Of a DNA stretch of 64,000 bases, positions 19,333 to 30,487 are shown piece by piece. Within the stretch, counting starts at the first letter, position 1, and every line of letters begins with the position of its first letter. Origin of the DNA: Nymphaea colorata (taxonomy: Eukaryota > Streptophyta > Magnoliopsida > Nymphaeales > Nymphaeaceae); contig NC_045148.1 of assembly GCF_008831285.2 (NCBI RefSeq), positions 24,037,878 through 24,101,877 of the forward strand, read 5' to 3'. Both the position numbers and the translations under genes were made by a program. The notes under the pieces are model-generated. The model worked only from the letters and a program-made list of their open reading frames with translations, had not been told where the DNA came from and ran no database searches.

Positions 19333-20240
19333 ATCTATTTCTTTTCCTTTAAAATATTTCCTTCTATTCAAATCAATGTCATTTTTACCAACGTTTGTAT
19401 ATGTGTATATGTTCTAGTATTTGCACATGTATGTGCATCTTTTCTATCTTCCTCTCTTTCTTTTAAAAGCCTATTTTCTTTTTCTACTTAAATTAAGACC
19501 TCAATGTCAAAAACTTATACACGTATATGCATACATATAGAGATATGCATCTTGTCTTTCTTTTGAAATCTTTCATTTAAAGATCATTGAAATCTCTTTC
19601 TCTATCTCTCTTTCTTCCTATGGGAGCATTTCATCTTCTCCATCTATTTTTCTCCTATGGTTTAAGATCATTTTCATTTACTGACTTCACCAATACCAAA
19701 ACTAAAGTAATAACCCAATATTGGATTAATGCTTGATGGTCTACAATCCCAATCAATTTTCAAAACTTTTTTTTCTTCATAAACATTTATATTAACTATA
19801 AAAACAAAAATCTTAGATGTATATTGTGGTAGGCATGTTTTTAGATGAATGTTGTGGTAGGAATGCTTTAATCATATAGGATCAATGCATTCATGCATTA
19901 CACTCACTTAACAGCACTTGTGATCAAAGGCACCACCAAGAGGAGATGAATCTTAACTAGGTGGTAACCGAATTAGAGCAAAATATTAAACCTACATAAA
20001 GTCTTAAGAGAATACCAAAATAATTTCTAAAAAACGATCTTCAAATGATTTCAAACAACATTTGTAAAGATTTTCTCAAATAAAAATGTTCTACACTCTC
20101 AAGTGATTCTTCAAGAATGTCTTCAAAAGTCTGAAACATCAAACTTTCAACATTTTTCTCAAACACTACACCACATATAGAATGAAAAAGATGTTTAAGC
20201 TAAAATGAAATGTTTCGATAATACACATAGCCCTTGCATT
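19333..20240. other. AT-rich DNA, no gene seen
   Basis: No convincing coding frame. Short near-repeats occur (TTAGATGTATATTGTGGTAG and TTAGATGAATGTTGTGGTAG near 19813-19860; CAATGCATTCATGCATTA near 19884). Its right part may belong to the minus-strand retroelement leader that follows. Confidence 0.5.
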
Positions 20241-20741
20241 GATTATCCTCGGTAAAAGCACCGGGAATGGTTGATCCTCATGCCGACGGGCGAGCCCCTT
20301 TCTCTCTCATTTTCAAAATAAGATCTCATTTTTCTGAGGTACTCAAAATACCAAAAATTTTGGGGATGTGAACATCGTAGAAAATCACCCCGGCAGCCGT
20401 TTGCCGTGAAATTTGCACTGATGGTCAACAAGATGAAGGGAAAGGGACACCCCAAAAATCAGCCCCAACGGACCCTCCACGAAGAAATGTGCTCCAACTG
20501 AATTTGTTGAAAATCGTAGTCTCTGAACACCAGTGGCGTTCATGATTCTCCTTCTCCAGAAATTGGGGCTTTCCGCGAAATCGATCACAGAGATGAATAA
20601 CAATACTCTGATTTCTGCTGAGCCTCCCACAATGAAATAAATGTCGTTTTGCCGGTGACAGCTCTGATCAACGGAGCCTTTAGAAAACAACAAATGCTGT
20701 TAAGTAGTGGACGACATGGAATACTCCCTTTCAATAGTAAC
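20241..20741 (-). mobile_element. Leader region of an unidentified LTR retrotransposon (minus strand)
   Basis: On the minus strand this follows directly after a primer-binding site at 20757-20742, so it should be the 5' untranslated/gag leader. It is less AT-rich than its surroundings (CCCCGGCAGCCG-like words). Frames up to about 100 residues exist but show no gag motif. It may be a non-autonomous element. Confidence 0.5.
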
Positions 20742-20757
20742 TTGGCTCTGATACCAT
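20742..20757 (-). promoter_or_regulatory. Primer-binding site on the minus strand
   Basis: The minus strand reads TGGTATCAGAGCCAAG, complementary to initiator tRNA-Met. It marks an element running right to left whose LTR lies at higher coordinates. Confidence 0.82.
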
Positions 20758-20885
20758 AAAAATTAGGGAGAGTAATGAGAAAGCACATAATATAATGGTT
20801 CGGCATGTATGTCTACATCCACCAGAAGCAAGGGAGAGCTCGTATTATATATTTTCTCTATATTGTTGTTTCACTATACAATCAC
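20758..20885 (-). repeat. LTR 3' part of the minus-strand element, cut by block II
   Basis: Sequence adjoining the primer-binding site, with TACATCCACC-like and ATTATATATTTTCTCT wording. It stops where block II begins with TAGATTTAGACTG at 20886, so only about 128 bp of the LTR remain. No second copy was found in the window. Confidence 0.5.
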
Positions 20886-21065
20886 TAGATTTAGACTGTC
20901 ATGTTGAATGAGAAAAGATAAATCAAGGTGTAGTGAGAACCAGTTACATTAAGAGCAAAGATCAGCTGACAGACTTATTCACTACGGCCTCAGGCAAGGA
21001 AGCATTCAATCATCTTCTATCCAAACTGAACATAAGAAATTTCTACACTTAGTTTGAGGGGGGAG
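20886..21065 (+). pseudogene. Copia A copy II: RNase H tail and polypurine tract
   Basis: Only the end of RNase H remains: sequence equivalent to the HIDLDCHVV region, then VVRTSYI, a KDQLTDLFT-like stretch and the SKLNIRN tail, followed by GAGGGGGGAG just before the LTR. An insertion of T breaks the last codons (AAATTTCTACAC). Confidence 0.82.
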
Positions 21066-21313
21066 TGTTAAAATTAAGATTCGCTTCTTATCTTCTTATC
21101 TGACATCTTAACAATAAGATTTTGAGTTGGTTAGTGAAGCTGTTAAGATGAGTTGGCCGAATGTCATGGGATAAGATGAGCCAGCCAAATGTCATGGGAT
21201 AAGATGAGCCAGCCAAATATCATGGGATAAGATGAGCCAGCCAAATGTCGTTGAAACTAAAAACCATGTACTACTTTTTCTTTTCTATATAAGTGTGTAA
21301 GATCAATAGAAAA
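21066..21313 (+). repeat. LTR A, copy II, 3'-truncated
   Basis: TGTTAAAATTAAGATTCGC at the left end. Four 28-bp units of the GATGAGCCAGCCAAATGTC type (about 21149-21252) are better preserved here than in copies I and III. The LTR stops at AATAGAAAAA and runs directly into copia B gag (AACTTGACC). The junction shares an A-run with both parents, which fits a microhomology deletion. Confidence 0.85.
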
Positions 21314-21965
21314 AACAACTTGACCTTTGTTGATGGTAGTCTTCCCAAACCCAGCGTTGCAGCTCCTGAGATCATGATGTGGAGGCATTTGCAATCACAT
21401 GGTCTTTCATGGATTCTTAACTCCATCTCAAAAGAATTATCAAGCAATATCATCTACACCACCACAACTATTGAAGTGTGGGCACACTTAAAGGACCGAT
21501 TCGCTGAAAGCACAACCCCTCATAAGTACCAACTCAAGTCCTCCATTAGTCGTTTGAATCAAGAAAATATATTTGTTGCTCTTTATTTTACAATATTGGA
21601 ATAAGCTTTCATCCTATGATGTTCTTTCGGAATGCCCTTGCAATGCCTTGAAAGTGGTTGCTGAAAAGCAACAAGAAGAGAGAGTGATTAAATTTCTTAT
21701 GAGATTGAATGATTCAGTCATTGCTATGAGAAGGTAAATTCTACTTATGAAACCCTTGCCTTCTCTACAAACGACATGCACTGGTCCTTCAAGAGGAGAA
21801 GCTCGTCTTCAAACTAGTGCTGTTGATTATGTTGGTCTCTCAGCAAGTGCAAATTTGAATGTGTTTGAAAACCAACAAAACAAGCACCCATAATACTTCT
21901 GCAATTAGTGCAAGATTTCAGGACATCAAAGGAACGATGCTTCAAATTAAATGGTTACTCTCCAA
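21310..21965 (+). pseudogene. Copia B copy II: gag, N-terminus deleted
   Basis: Starts at the KNNLTFVDGSLPKP position, so the LHHSDNPG and NYSTWSHAM segments are lost. It continues with SHGLSWILNSISKELSSN, a D-R-F-A-E-S-T-T-P-H-K-Y-Q-L segment, SSISRLNQENIFVALYF and a decayed zinc knuckle near 21900-21935 (CKISGHQRND-like, first Cys region altered). A frame open at 21293-21604 begins in the LTR. Confidence 0.83.
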
Positions 21966-22166
21966 ACTTTATAGGTGGAAAACAGAGCAAGGCAAGGGGG
22001 CTATTATCATGGCCTCTGTTGGATGGAAAACTGATTCCAATGCCTTAATCTCCACCACACATGGAAAATAGTTCAGCAAGGACACTGCTCCAATTCTAAC
22101 ACAAGACGAATATATTCAATTCAAACAACTCCTCAAAAATCAATCAGTAACCCAAATAAGCTTTCT

Positions 22167-22545
22167 ATGTCATTCTTCAAACTGGACACCTGGGTAATAG
22201 ATATTGGTGGTAGTCACCACATGTCATGCTGCCATAAATCATTGCTAGATGACACAAAATTAGCTGTTCCATTTTCAATTAGAGTTCAGACAACAGAACA
22301 CGTGTCAGTAAAGCTGTTCTATCACCTTCCATTTTTCTTCAAACAGTGTATTATCTTCCAAGGTTTGCTTACAACATATTGTCTGTGAGCAGATTTATTC
22401 AGAAGACCAAATGTCATCTGATTTTCCCCACTACTAGGTGCTTTGTGCAGGACCTGATCTCCATGACGAGGACTGAGCTGGGTGATTCATCAGGGAAATT
22501 CTTCATTTTCAAGTCACCTCTTACAACTGTACACTGCTTGTTCAC
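22167..22545 (+). pseudogene. Copia B copy II: protease
   Basis: LDTWVIDIGGSHHMSCCHKS near 22182-22241: the active-site triplet reads D-I-G, and the following Ala is Gly. A frameshift separates it from NILSVSRFIQKTKCHLIFP (22373 on). The C-terminal part continues in the frame 22346-22927 straight into integrase. Confidence 0.8.
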
Positions 22546-23287
22546 GAAACCCACTCAATCAGATTTCGATGTTTGGCATATGAGACTTGGCCAACCATCC
22601 TACTCAAAGAATCAAATGCTCGGAAAGCATGACTCTATCATTAAGTTGTCAAATAATTTCTGTGAAGTATGTAGTGTTGATAAACAATATAGATTGATGT
22701 TCAAATTAAGTGAATCTTGTTTTGCTGAAGCTTTTGATTTGCTACATTGTGATGTTTCCCAAGCATCGCATAGTCAAGCACATTACTTTTTGTCTATTAA
22801 GGATGATTTCTCAAGAGCCATGTGGGTTTACCTATTGAAGTATAAACGTGAAGTAGGTGATTTGCTTAAACATTCCATTAACATGACTGAGAAACAATTC
22901 AAAACAGAGGTGCTAAAATTTGGATAGATAGTGGAACCGAGTTCTTCTCAAATGACAATTTTTTTTTCGTGATAGAGACATCCTACATCAACATTCATGC
23001 CCCTACATGCCTCAACAAAATGGCATAGTTGGGAGAAAGCATCAGCACATCTTGAATGTGGTGAATGCTCTCAAGTTTCAGTCAGGTCTACCCTTAAAAT
23101 GTTGGGACTTACGTGTATTAACAGCCACATATTTAACAAATAGGACCCCATCCAAAAAAAAGAACTTGACAGTGAATCTCCCTTTGAAAAATTATTTAAA
23201 AGAAACCCACCTTACAAGCATATATGCAGGTTTGGTACTTTGTATTTTTCTACCAACCTCAAACCACATGGAAAATTCGGTCACATG
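22546..23287 (+). pseudogene. Copia B copy II: integrase, part 1
   Basis: The best preserved integrase N-terminus of the three blocks: VWHMRLGQPSYSKNQMLGKH, CEVCSVDKQ, FDLLHCDV (first catalytic Asp region), HYFLSIKDDFSRAMWVYLLK. The final His of the zinc motif is Gln (LGQP). After a stop at about 22927 it resumes with QQNGIVGRKHQHILN (23011-23060) and continues to the MITE at 23288. Confidence 0.83.
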
Positions 23288-23711
23288 TAGGGATGTCAAT
23301 ATATCCTATTTGAAATGGATATCTGACCAATCCGATCCAAAAAAATTGGATATGAAAAAAAATTAATATCCAATTAGGAAATCAGATTGGATTCGGATTT
23401 AATAAATGGCATCCAATCATATATGATTTTCAGATTCAGATATACATTAATATCCGATCAAATTCGGATCAGATTCATTTTAAGACAAATATCCTATATC
23501 TACTGCTATTAAATTTTGAAAATTAGCAAAATCTGCTTCAAAATTTGGATTCAGATATAAATATAAAAATCAGATTCAGATCGTAAAATTGGATTTTGGG
23601 ATCAGATATTACTTTTCTTTATTCGAATTCGAATCTGAATATTTGAATATCCGGAAAAGCTGACATGATTAAGGATATATTGGATCCGAATTCGATCCAT
23701 TGACATCCCTA
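23288..23711. mobile_element. hAT-like MITE-1, copy II (best ends)
   Basis: A 424-bp insert with 13-bp terminal inverted repeats TAGGGATGTCAAT and ATTGACATCCCTA. The flanks are GTCACATG (23280-23287) and GTCACAAG (23712-23719). Position and flanks match copies I and III, so this is one insertion inherited by all three blocks. No transposase frame is present. Confidence 0.9.
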
Positions 23712-24235
23712 GTCACAAGGTTCAGCAAGGCCTGTTCATTGGGTATCCTATTGAACAAAAACGCTACAATCTGCTTGATTTGGAAACCAAAAAAAAAAAT
23801 CGTTTGTAGGGATATGGTCTTCAATGATGACAATCATACACTTGAGAGCAGAAATTCAAGTGAGCGAGGCCCTTGTTCTTGTCACTTGACTAAAAGCCAA
23901 GATGATGTCATGACTACTGATTGTAGGGATATGGTCTTCAATCAAACTGAATTTCCCTTCAAATTCTCAAAGTATCGGAGCAAATTCTCACATTTTCAAG
24001 TTATTCCTCTCACATTTGATGACAATCATACACTTGAGATAGAAATTCAAGTGAACAAGGCCCTTGTTCTTGTCGACTGACTGAAAGCCAAGATGATGTC
24101 ATGACTACTGATTGTACAAACATTGAACAACCACCTGAAATTGTTTTAGAATCAAGTGATGAGGTTGAAACAAATACTTCCCTAGAAAAGGGCTTCCACA
24201 AGGTATCATTTGTCATAAGTTGTCTTTTTCCCATT
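23712..24235 (+). pseudogene. Copia B copy II: integrase C-terminus with local duplication
   Basis: KACSLGILLNK-type frame and LLDLETKKK as in the other copies, then a tandem duplication: TAGGGATATGGTCTTCAAT, the GATGACAATCATACACTTGAG piece and the ACTACTGATTG tail occur twice (23812-23930 and 23925-24115). The first occurrence lacks the internal CAAACTGAATTTCCC portion. This is unique to copy II. Confidence 0.75.
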
Positions 24236-24299
24236 TTTCAGCTGCTCTTAAAAGCTTCCTATTGAATATCTTTCCTCAAACCAAACCTTCATGCTCTAG

Positions 24300-25095
24300 T
24301 CAGGCAGAGCAACATACAAATTGGAAAAGAGCCATGCAAGAAGAAATTATGGCGGTGGAATCAAACAATACATAGACCCTAGTCTCCCCTTCAAATAATA
24401 TCAAACCCATCAGCTGCAAGTGAGTTTATCGGATCAAGTATAAGGCGAATGGTGAAATAGAAAGGTTCAAAGCCATATTAGTGGCCAAAGGGTATGCACA
24501 AGTGGAAGGCTTGGATTTCCGTGAGACCTATGCTGCTGCCACCAAACTTGTTATTATTTGATTGCAATAGCTGTAAAACGAAATTGGATGCTGCAACAAA
24601 TGGATGTGTATAACTTCTTTCTAAACGGGATATTGAATGAAGAAATCTACATGACATTGCCTCCTAGTTATTGTGAAAAAGGTGAAGCAAAATTGTGCAA
24701 GCTAAACAAGTTTATCTCTGGGCGGAAACATGCTCCTCAAAACAGGTTCTTCAAGTTCTCGTCAGAAGTGGTGAGCTATGGTTTTATGCAATCCAAGTGT
24801 GATTACACACTGTGTGCATATCAAAGAGAAAGGGTGTTCATGGTAATTTTGGTGTACATCAACGCTGTCATTGTTGCAGGAAATGATATGGAATACCTAG
24901 AAAACTTCAAATGTATCTTGGCAAAAGATTTTGCATGAAAGATGGGCAACTTAAAATATTTCCTTCGCCTAGAGCTTAGCAAAGGGATGAAATGAATATT
25001 TTCGTCACAGTGCAAGTATTTTTGTGGCATTATTGATGAATTAAGCCTTCTCAATGCCAAGCCATCTGAGGATCGCATGGAACCTTGTCAAACCC
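24300..25095 (+). pseudogene. Copia B copy II: reverse transcriptase
   Basis: Same layout as copy I. The N-terminal part is broken by stops. The frame 24558-24938 covers QQMDVYNFFLNGILNEEIYM, CKLNKFISGRKHAPQNRFFK and the Y-I-N-A active-site variant, ending at LAKDFA. The catalytic Asp pair is missing as in the other copies. Confidence 0.86.
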
Positions 25096-25450
25096 TTGCT
25101 GCCAATGATGGATAAGATTTAAAAAATCATTCACTGTTTCAAAGACTTGTGGGGCATCTAAAAGATGGATAAGATGTCTTCTAAAAGACCTCCAAGTGCC
25201 TCCTCCTTCACCAGCGCATCTTCTTTGTGATCAGATCTTACAAATGGCAGTGAGCTCAATTTTACATGAAAGCACCAAGCATGGGGAGATCGACTGCCAT
25301 CTAGTGCGTGAGCAAGTAAAAAACGGAACAATTGTCACAAGATATGTTCCATCGTGCTTACATCTGGCTGATCTATTCACCAAGTCCCTTGTCAAAGATC
25401 AAGTCAAATTTTCAAAGCTCAAACTGGGTTTTGGAGACCTCATTCACAAG
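25096..25450 (+). pseudogene. Copia B copy II: RNase H with internal deletion
   Basis: GGGGCATCT runs straight into the ATGGATAAGATG region, removing the stretch that copy I holds from about 6493 to 6832. The C-terminal part is open to 25456 (VREQVKNGTIVTRYVPSCLH and LADLFTKSLVKDQV). Confidence 0.82.
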
Positions 25451-25464
25451 TTTTGAAGGAGGGG

Positions 25465-25614
25465 TGTTATGAAAAATGAAAACTAATTGTTAAAGCCGTG
25501 TTATTAACTCTGTTTTCTTTACGCCCATTGTAAAACTGTAAAATTGAATCATGGTGTTCCTTGTCACACATGTGAAAGTTTCTAGAAGGTTGAAGGTGTG
25601 ATTGTGTTGTAACA
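25465..25614 (+). repeat. LTR B, copy II, truncated
   Basis: TGTTATGAAAAATGAAAAC after GAAGGAGGGG. It ends at the same base (GTTGTAACA) as copies I and III. Confidence 0.82.
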
Positions 25615-27425
25615 TGTATCCAAGAATGGGGTGTTCATATAGAACATGTATCCAAGAATGCAACGTTTTGCAATTAATTGACTTTGAAAAAATCAATAAA
25701 ATTAAAGGATGAAATATGAGATGTTTTAAATGAGAATAGTGCACTAGAAAATGATTGAGTTACCTGTAAAATGTGGATCTGAGTGGTTCAAATGATGAAG
25801 CAGTACTAAAAGGTAATACTAAGTGGGTAGGAATGGAGGAAATCAATTAAGTTTACAAAGTGGGTCTCAAAATTTTGAACTGTCTATGTGTTGGTTACTT
25901 ATTTTGTGGTTTATCATAGACATGTCATTTACTTGGACCATCTAATGTATGGAGTAGTTTGCGGTGCAATAATGCGTGAATTAATTTAAGTTCTTCTTCC
26001 TAGACATTATATTAAAATATATTAAAACAGTGCATATATAACAAGTCCCAATGTTTTATATTAAGTTCTTCTTCCTAGACATTATATTAAAATATATTAA
26101 GACATTTCGGGAGCCTCCATTTGTTTCCCCATGTTTTACAGTGGAAGAGAGTAACGCCCAAAGTGCCTCCATTTCATGTGAATTTTATTCTTAACACAAC
26201 AAATAATTGCAAATATTCCTATTGTTTATCCTTGTGAAAAGCACATAATCTGTTACGTAAGAACCTGTAAACCACTTAGCTAGTTTTAACCTAATTTGTT
26301 GCCAAAATATTAAAAGTGCAATATTTAAGTCTAGAACTCCCTGAAGATATATAATTAATTTGGTGCTTAAAGGAACAATAAAAGCTATATACTAATTTCT
26401 GAATAAATATGGAAGCATCTATTCCTTGTTGTAGAACGAAACAATTTGGCATGTTTAGCTTAGTTAATTGGTATCAGGATTGGAGATTAACACATAGGAG
26501 GATATTAAATTTCCACAGTAAATTATTCAAAATTAATTAATATTGAAGGTATTAAGTATTTTACAAAAATATTTTGAAAAGTCATTAATAAAAGTGGTGC
26601 GTGTCGGTTGCTAACAAGTCTGAACAAAATCCCCAAAATGGTGCCAATTAATCTGTTGATTCTAGCTCATTGTGCATATCTTTAAGACAACAACAACATT
26701 TTCAGGGATTGTGGACACTCATGTACAGTGGACATCCCAAACAGTGCACCAATGAATGAACAACCCATAATTGAATTTTATTTATTATTACTATTTTTTT
26801 TGGAGGGGGGGGCAGCGAGAGAGAGAGTTGATTTTTTTACAAAAAAAACAAATGAAATATTAGTGAGTTAAAGTCTTAGAAAATTGGTTTCTCTTTTAAT
26901 TACGAAAAACAGAAAAAACATTTTGGTTATACTATTTGCTAAGTTATTTTTCTTAATATCTGTTATCATATTTTTTCAAAAAATTGGGGAGGATCGTATG
27001 AAATTTTCTGCTCAATCGACCATCACGCATGTCGAAACAAATATAGACACAAAGCATAGCTGGTTTTTTGGGTTACCAAACTTGGTATATATTTTTCAAA
27101 CATGGTATATATTTTTCTGTTTGGCTCACAACCTGTCGTTAGGCATATTCTGATCTTGATTAATTTATATTTTCTATATAACTTTTATCTACAAATAGAA
27201 AAAAAAAAACAACAAAAAATTCACTTTCAAATTAGTTGATATCAACCGACATATAATTAACGAGTTAGGCATCCTGTATTTGCCAACTATTTCCCAAATT
27301 CCAATGATTTTCCAGTTTTCTCCTTTTTGTTCCTTTATAGCTCGAATTGGCTTCGGCAGACCATGGCTTGGTTTCATACCAAAACGTAAAAATAGGGTTT
27401 CGTTCTTTGTAATATATGGTGGACC
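25615..27425. other. Spacer of block II, no gene seen
   Basis: Counterpart of 7281-9111. It holds a shorter GA tract (26802-26829) and the direct repeat around TTAAGTTCTTCTTCCTAGAC. No convincing coding frame. Confidence 0.65.
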
Positions 27426-27859
27426 CAGGGCTGCATGCACGAGTCAAGTCGAGCTCTAGTTGGGTCAGCTCGAGTCGACTTCACTCAGAAAACTCGAGGT
27501 CAAACTCGACTCAAGCTCCAGAATAAGCTGAAGCTTGACTCGATGATACAACATTGGGCACAAACTCGACTCACTGAACTCATTTATGTTAAACATGTCT
27601 TGTTTCTTTTAACTTGTCAAACTGTATTAACTCGTTTAGTTTTTAATTATTTAGATTTTTTGTCGTTATAATTCAATATTTATTGTATAGTCGAGTCGAG
27701 TTGAGTTCTTACAACTCGAACTCAACTCGTTTAACATTTCGAGCATACATTTGAACTCAAGCTCAACTCGTTAATAAACAAGTCAGGTTCAAGTTGAGCT
27801 TCAACGAGTGAGTTCGATCGAGTCGAGCTCGAGCTGGCTCAACTTGTTGTGCAGCCCTA
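27426..27859. mobile_element. MITE-2, copy II
   Basis: Ends AGGGCTGCATGCACGAG and CTTGTTGTGCAGCCCTA form inverted repeats with a few mismatches. GTGGAC occurs just outside both ends (27419-27424 and 27861-27866). It is filled with GAGTCGAGCTCGAG-type words in both directions. Confidence 0.78.
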
Positions 27860-27900
27860 AGTGGACTTCTCTTTCAGACATATAATATTAATCTACTTAT

Positions 27901-28360
27901 TGATCGGGTCTTTTGCGATGCACCGAGATTCCTTTTGGAATACATTTCAAGGAAAACGAGCTATATCCGGTCTTGTTTGGCCTTTCACCCCTAGCCACAA
28001 GTCGTTCCCATATTTTTGCCACATGCATGGGCTCGGTCCTCGAAGGCCTGGTAGAGCTTGTTTGAACCTGGCTAGATCGATCAGTTTAGGGTCAAATAGG
28101 AAGAACTATCTGCAACCTCTAGAAAGCACCTACACTTAACGGCTTAAACAGCTGTTCCCAAAAGGTTGCCGTTAGAGTGAGTGTGCCCCGCCGGGTCTAT
28201 GCTCCACTTCTTCGACTAATTGTTTGCATCCGATCTCAGGTTCTCTGTTACACTAATCTCCCCGCTCACCAAAGTGAGGCTGTGCAGCTGAACTGACCCT
28301 TCAAGACTCACTGATCGGGCTGGCGAGTCCTTGAAAGTGCTCTTCAGTCTGATTTCCATG
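27901..28360 (-). pseudogene. rrn26: Mitochondrial 26S rRNA fragment (NUMT), copy II
   Basis: Same fragment as 9571-10028 with a few substitutions; the GGACCGAGCCCATGCATG and TGTGGCTAGGGGTGAAAGGC words are readable on the minus strand. It gained a few bases near 28340 relative to copy I. It is inherited with the block and is not an independent insertion. Confidence 0.8.
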
Positions 28361-29684
28361 AAAACTACTAAAGCTGCAAAATATTACACTCTAATTGACA
28401 AGGTAGAGCGCTGAAGTGTTGGAGAAAGTCTTAATTCTTAAAGAGGAAAAGGTAAAGCCTGGACTCCAAGGGTATTGTCTCCCAAGTATTGAATTTGCTG
28501 TGGCACTGAACGGGCCAATGGAAAATCAGCGAGTTACGTATTAATGGGTTTAAGAAGCTGCAGGGGCATCAGCCATTAAAATAAAGGGATTATTTACAAA
28601 ATTACTCATCTCAATCTAAATTATCTACAAGGAAGAGAAAAATAAAATGGACAATTTTCAATAAAAGGGCAAATGTTTAAATTATTCCTCATAATTTTAG
28701 TGACTTCCATGCCGAAGCAACTCGTTGAGATTCATCCAAAAAGTTGAGTGCACGTTTCTTGATCTTTAAGAGTTGACTGGTGAATTACTATTTGACCAAG
28801 AATCGAGCCACTTTGTATAATTTTGTGAAAGATTGCTGAAATATTTCAGTACGTTCAGTCTCAGATGTGCTAGTGTTTTAATGGCACACTACAAAAAAAC
28901 ATTTAACGAAAAATAGTTTTTTAAAGATTATTTTTTAATTAGTTTTGCAAAAAAGATTTGTATGTTTGGATATAGAATCAAAACAGTTTTTTGTTTTTAA
29001 TTAATTTTGGTAAAATATTTTCTTCCAAAAAATAATTTTTTGTAAAACATGCATTTCTTATCACCCAAACCCTTACGAAACAGTGTCTTAGAAGGAAGAA
29101 TCGGTTTTTACCGCAAAAAATGAGTTTTGCCACCCAAACAACTTAAGAATGCGTTCTTGTGAAAAGGAAATATTAATCCTCTGAGGGAGGAAATCAACAG
29201 GACACTCTTGGAAAATGATCCAAACACAAAAAAGATTATCTGTTAAAGTTTTTTGACTTGGTATGCGGGAGAAAAGTCGACGGATGGAATATGCCATGGG
29301 ACAAAAAAAAAAGTTTAACCAATAGATATACAAAACCATCTGATCGAAACCAGTGTTTTGAGCAATTATTTCTAAAACCTCACTAATTAAATGCATGTGC
29401 GTTGCCGAGACAACGAAACAATTAAAATTAAATTACAAACGTTTGATCACTTTCAGAACGCATCATATGTTAAGTCCAAATAGAAGATACCATGCCAAGG
29501 GTTGGAAATAATCAAAATACTCTTTTATTAAAATAATCAGAGATAGTTTATAGTCATACTATTGAATGGTTGACAGATGTCGAAAAAAATATATAAAATG
29601 GTACGCAGATGTGTTCAGTGAACAACCAATAAAAAATGCATGAAGAACCACTAAAAAAGTCACGGTGGCTTCGATGTGAATGCA
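28361..29684. other. Spacer of block II, no gene seen
   Basis: Counterpart of 10029-11316. The minus-strand open stretch at 29088-29396 recurs in the other copies only as part of the block and has no recognised domain. Confidence 0.6.
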
Positions 29685-30424
29685 TGTATAATTATAGTCA
29701 TACTTTTAGATATAGGTTTATTTTTCGAAAGACTTGACTCTCTCCCCCTCTCACCCTTCAAAGTCGGATTTATTTCATAGAGCACTTTTTTTCATGGGCA
29801 CAAGATGGCGAAGGGTGTTTCTATATACGTCATGCATATAGCTTGCTTCAACCAACTCGTGTCAACTGGTTTCCTCATAACCTCCTTTGGGCTGGGGGTC
29901 CTACTCGACGATCCAAAATTCTTGCATGATTTATTCTATTGGACCACATTCAGACTCAAAATAACCTCACAAGATCTGGTTTTCACCTTGGGAGCAAGTG
30001 TCCTTTATGTTATTGTGCTGAGGTCTACCACTCACCTGATGTGGTTTTGTCGAGTGTCTCGAGATCTTTATGCGCTTACCTGGTCTATGCTTCATATTGA
30101 AGTCACAAACATATCTACAATTCAGAACCTTGATCCATGGACCAGTTAGAGTGAGAAACAAAAAGAAATGGCATACCATTTAGAGAATGACTGTTTATGT
30201 ATGGGGCATTTGGAACTCCAGAAACGATATTATTTAGAGGAATGAGACTGTCTTAGTTTAGTGCATGACATCCTCTATTTTGTATGATGTCTGGTTAATT
30301 TCCAGTAACCTATGGGGAAATGGTCATATCTCCAACTTCTTACAGGAATTAAGAGCTATCTTTAGATGTAATCACTTTTTCAAATTCAACTTTTTGTTGG
30401 ACTTATTAATGTTATGTTAATTTT

Positions 30425-30461
<37 letters not shown>

Positions 30462-30487
30462 GAGAACATTGCAATTTAAAAATGTGT
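29685..30487 (+). mobile_element. LINE (L1) 5'-truncated insertion, copy II
   Basis: Flanked by a repeated target of about 20 bp: CGGTGGCTTCGATGTGAATG at 29663-29682 and GGTCGCTTCGATGTGAACG at about 30490-30508. Between them are the zf-RVT-like remnant (HLMWFCRVSRDL-type segment and WGIWNSRNDII), a 3' untranslated part and a TC-rich tail. Broken frames show it is dead. The paired target repeat is what supports a complete 5'-truncated insertion. Confidence 0.75.
30431..30459. repeat. (TC)n microsatellite in the LINE tail
   Basis: About fourteen TC units. The equivalent tract in copy III (59451-59480) is shorter and interrupted. Confidence 0.9.

Noticed and set aside
28361-29684. Conserved minus-strand frame (29088-29396 and its partners) as a gene
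   Set aside because: Its reading frame changes between block copies, and the sequence is A/T-tract rich without any known domain.
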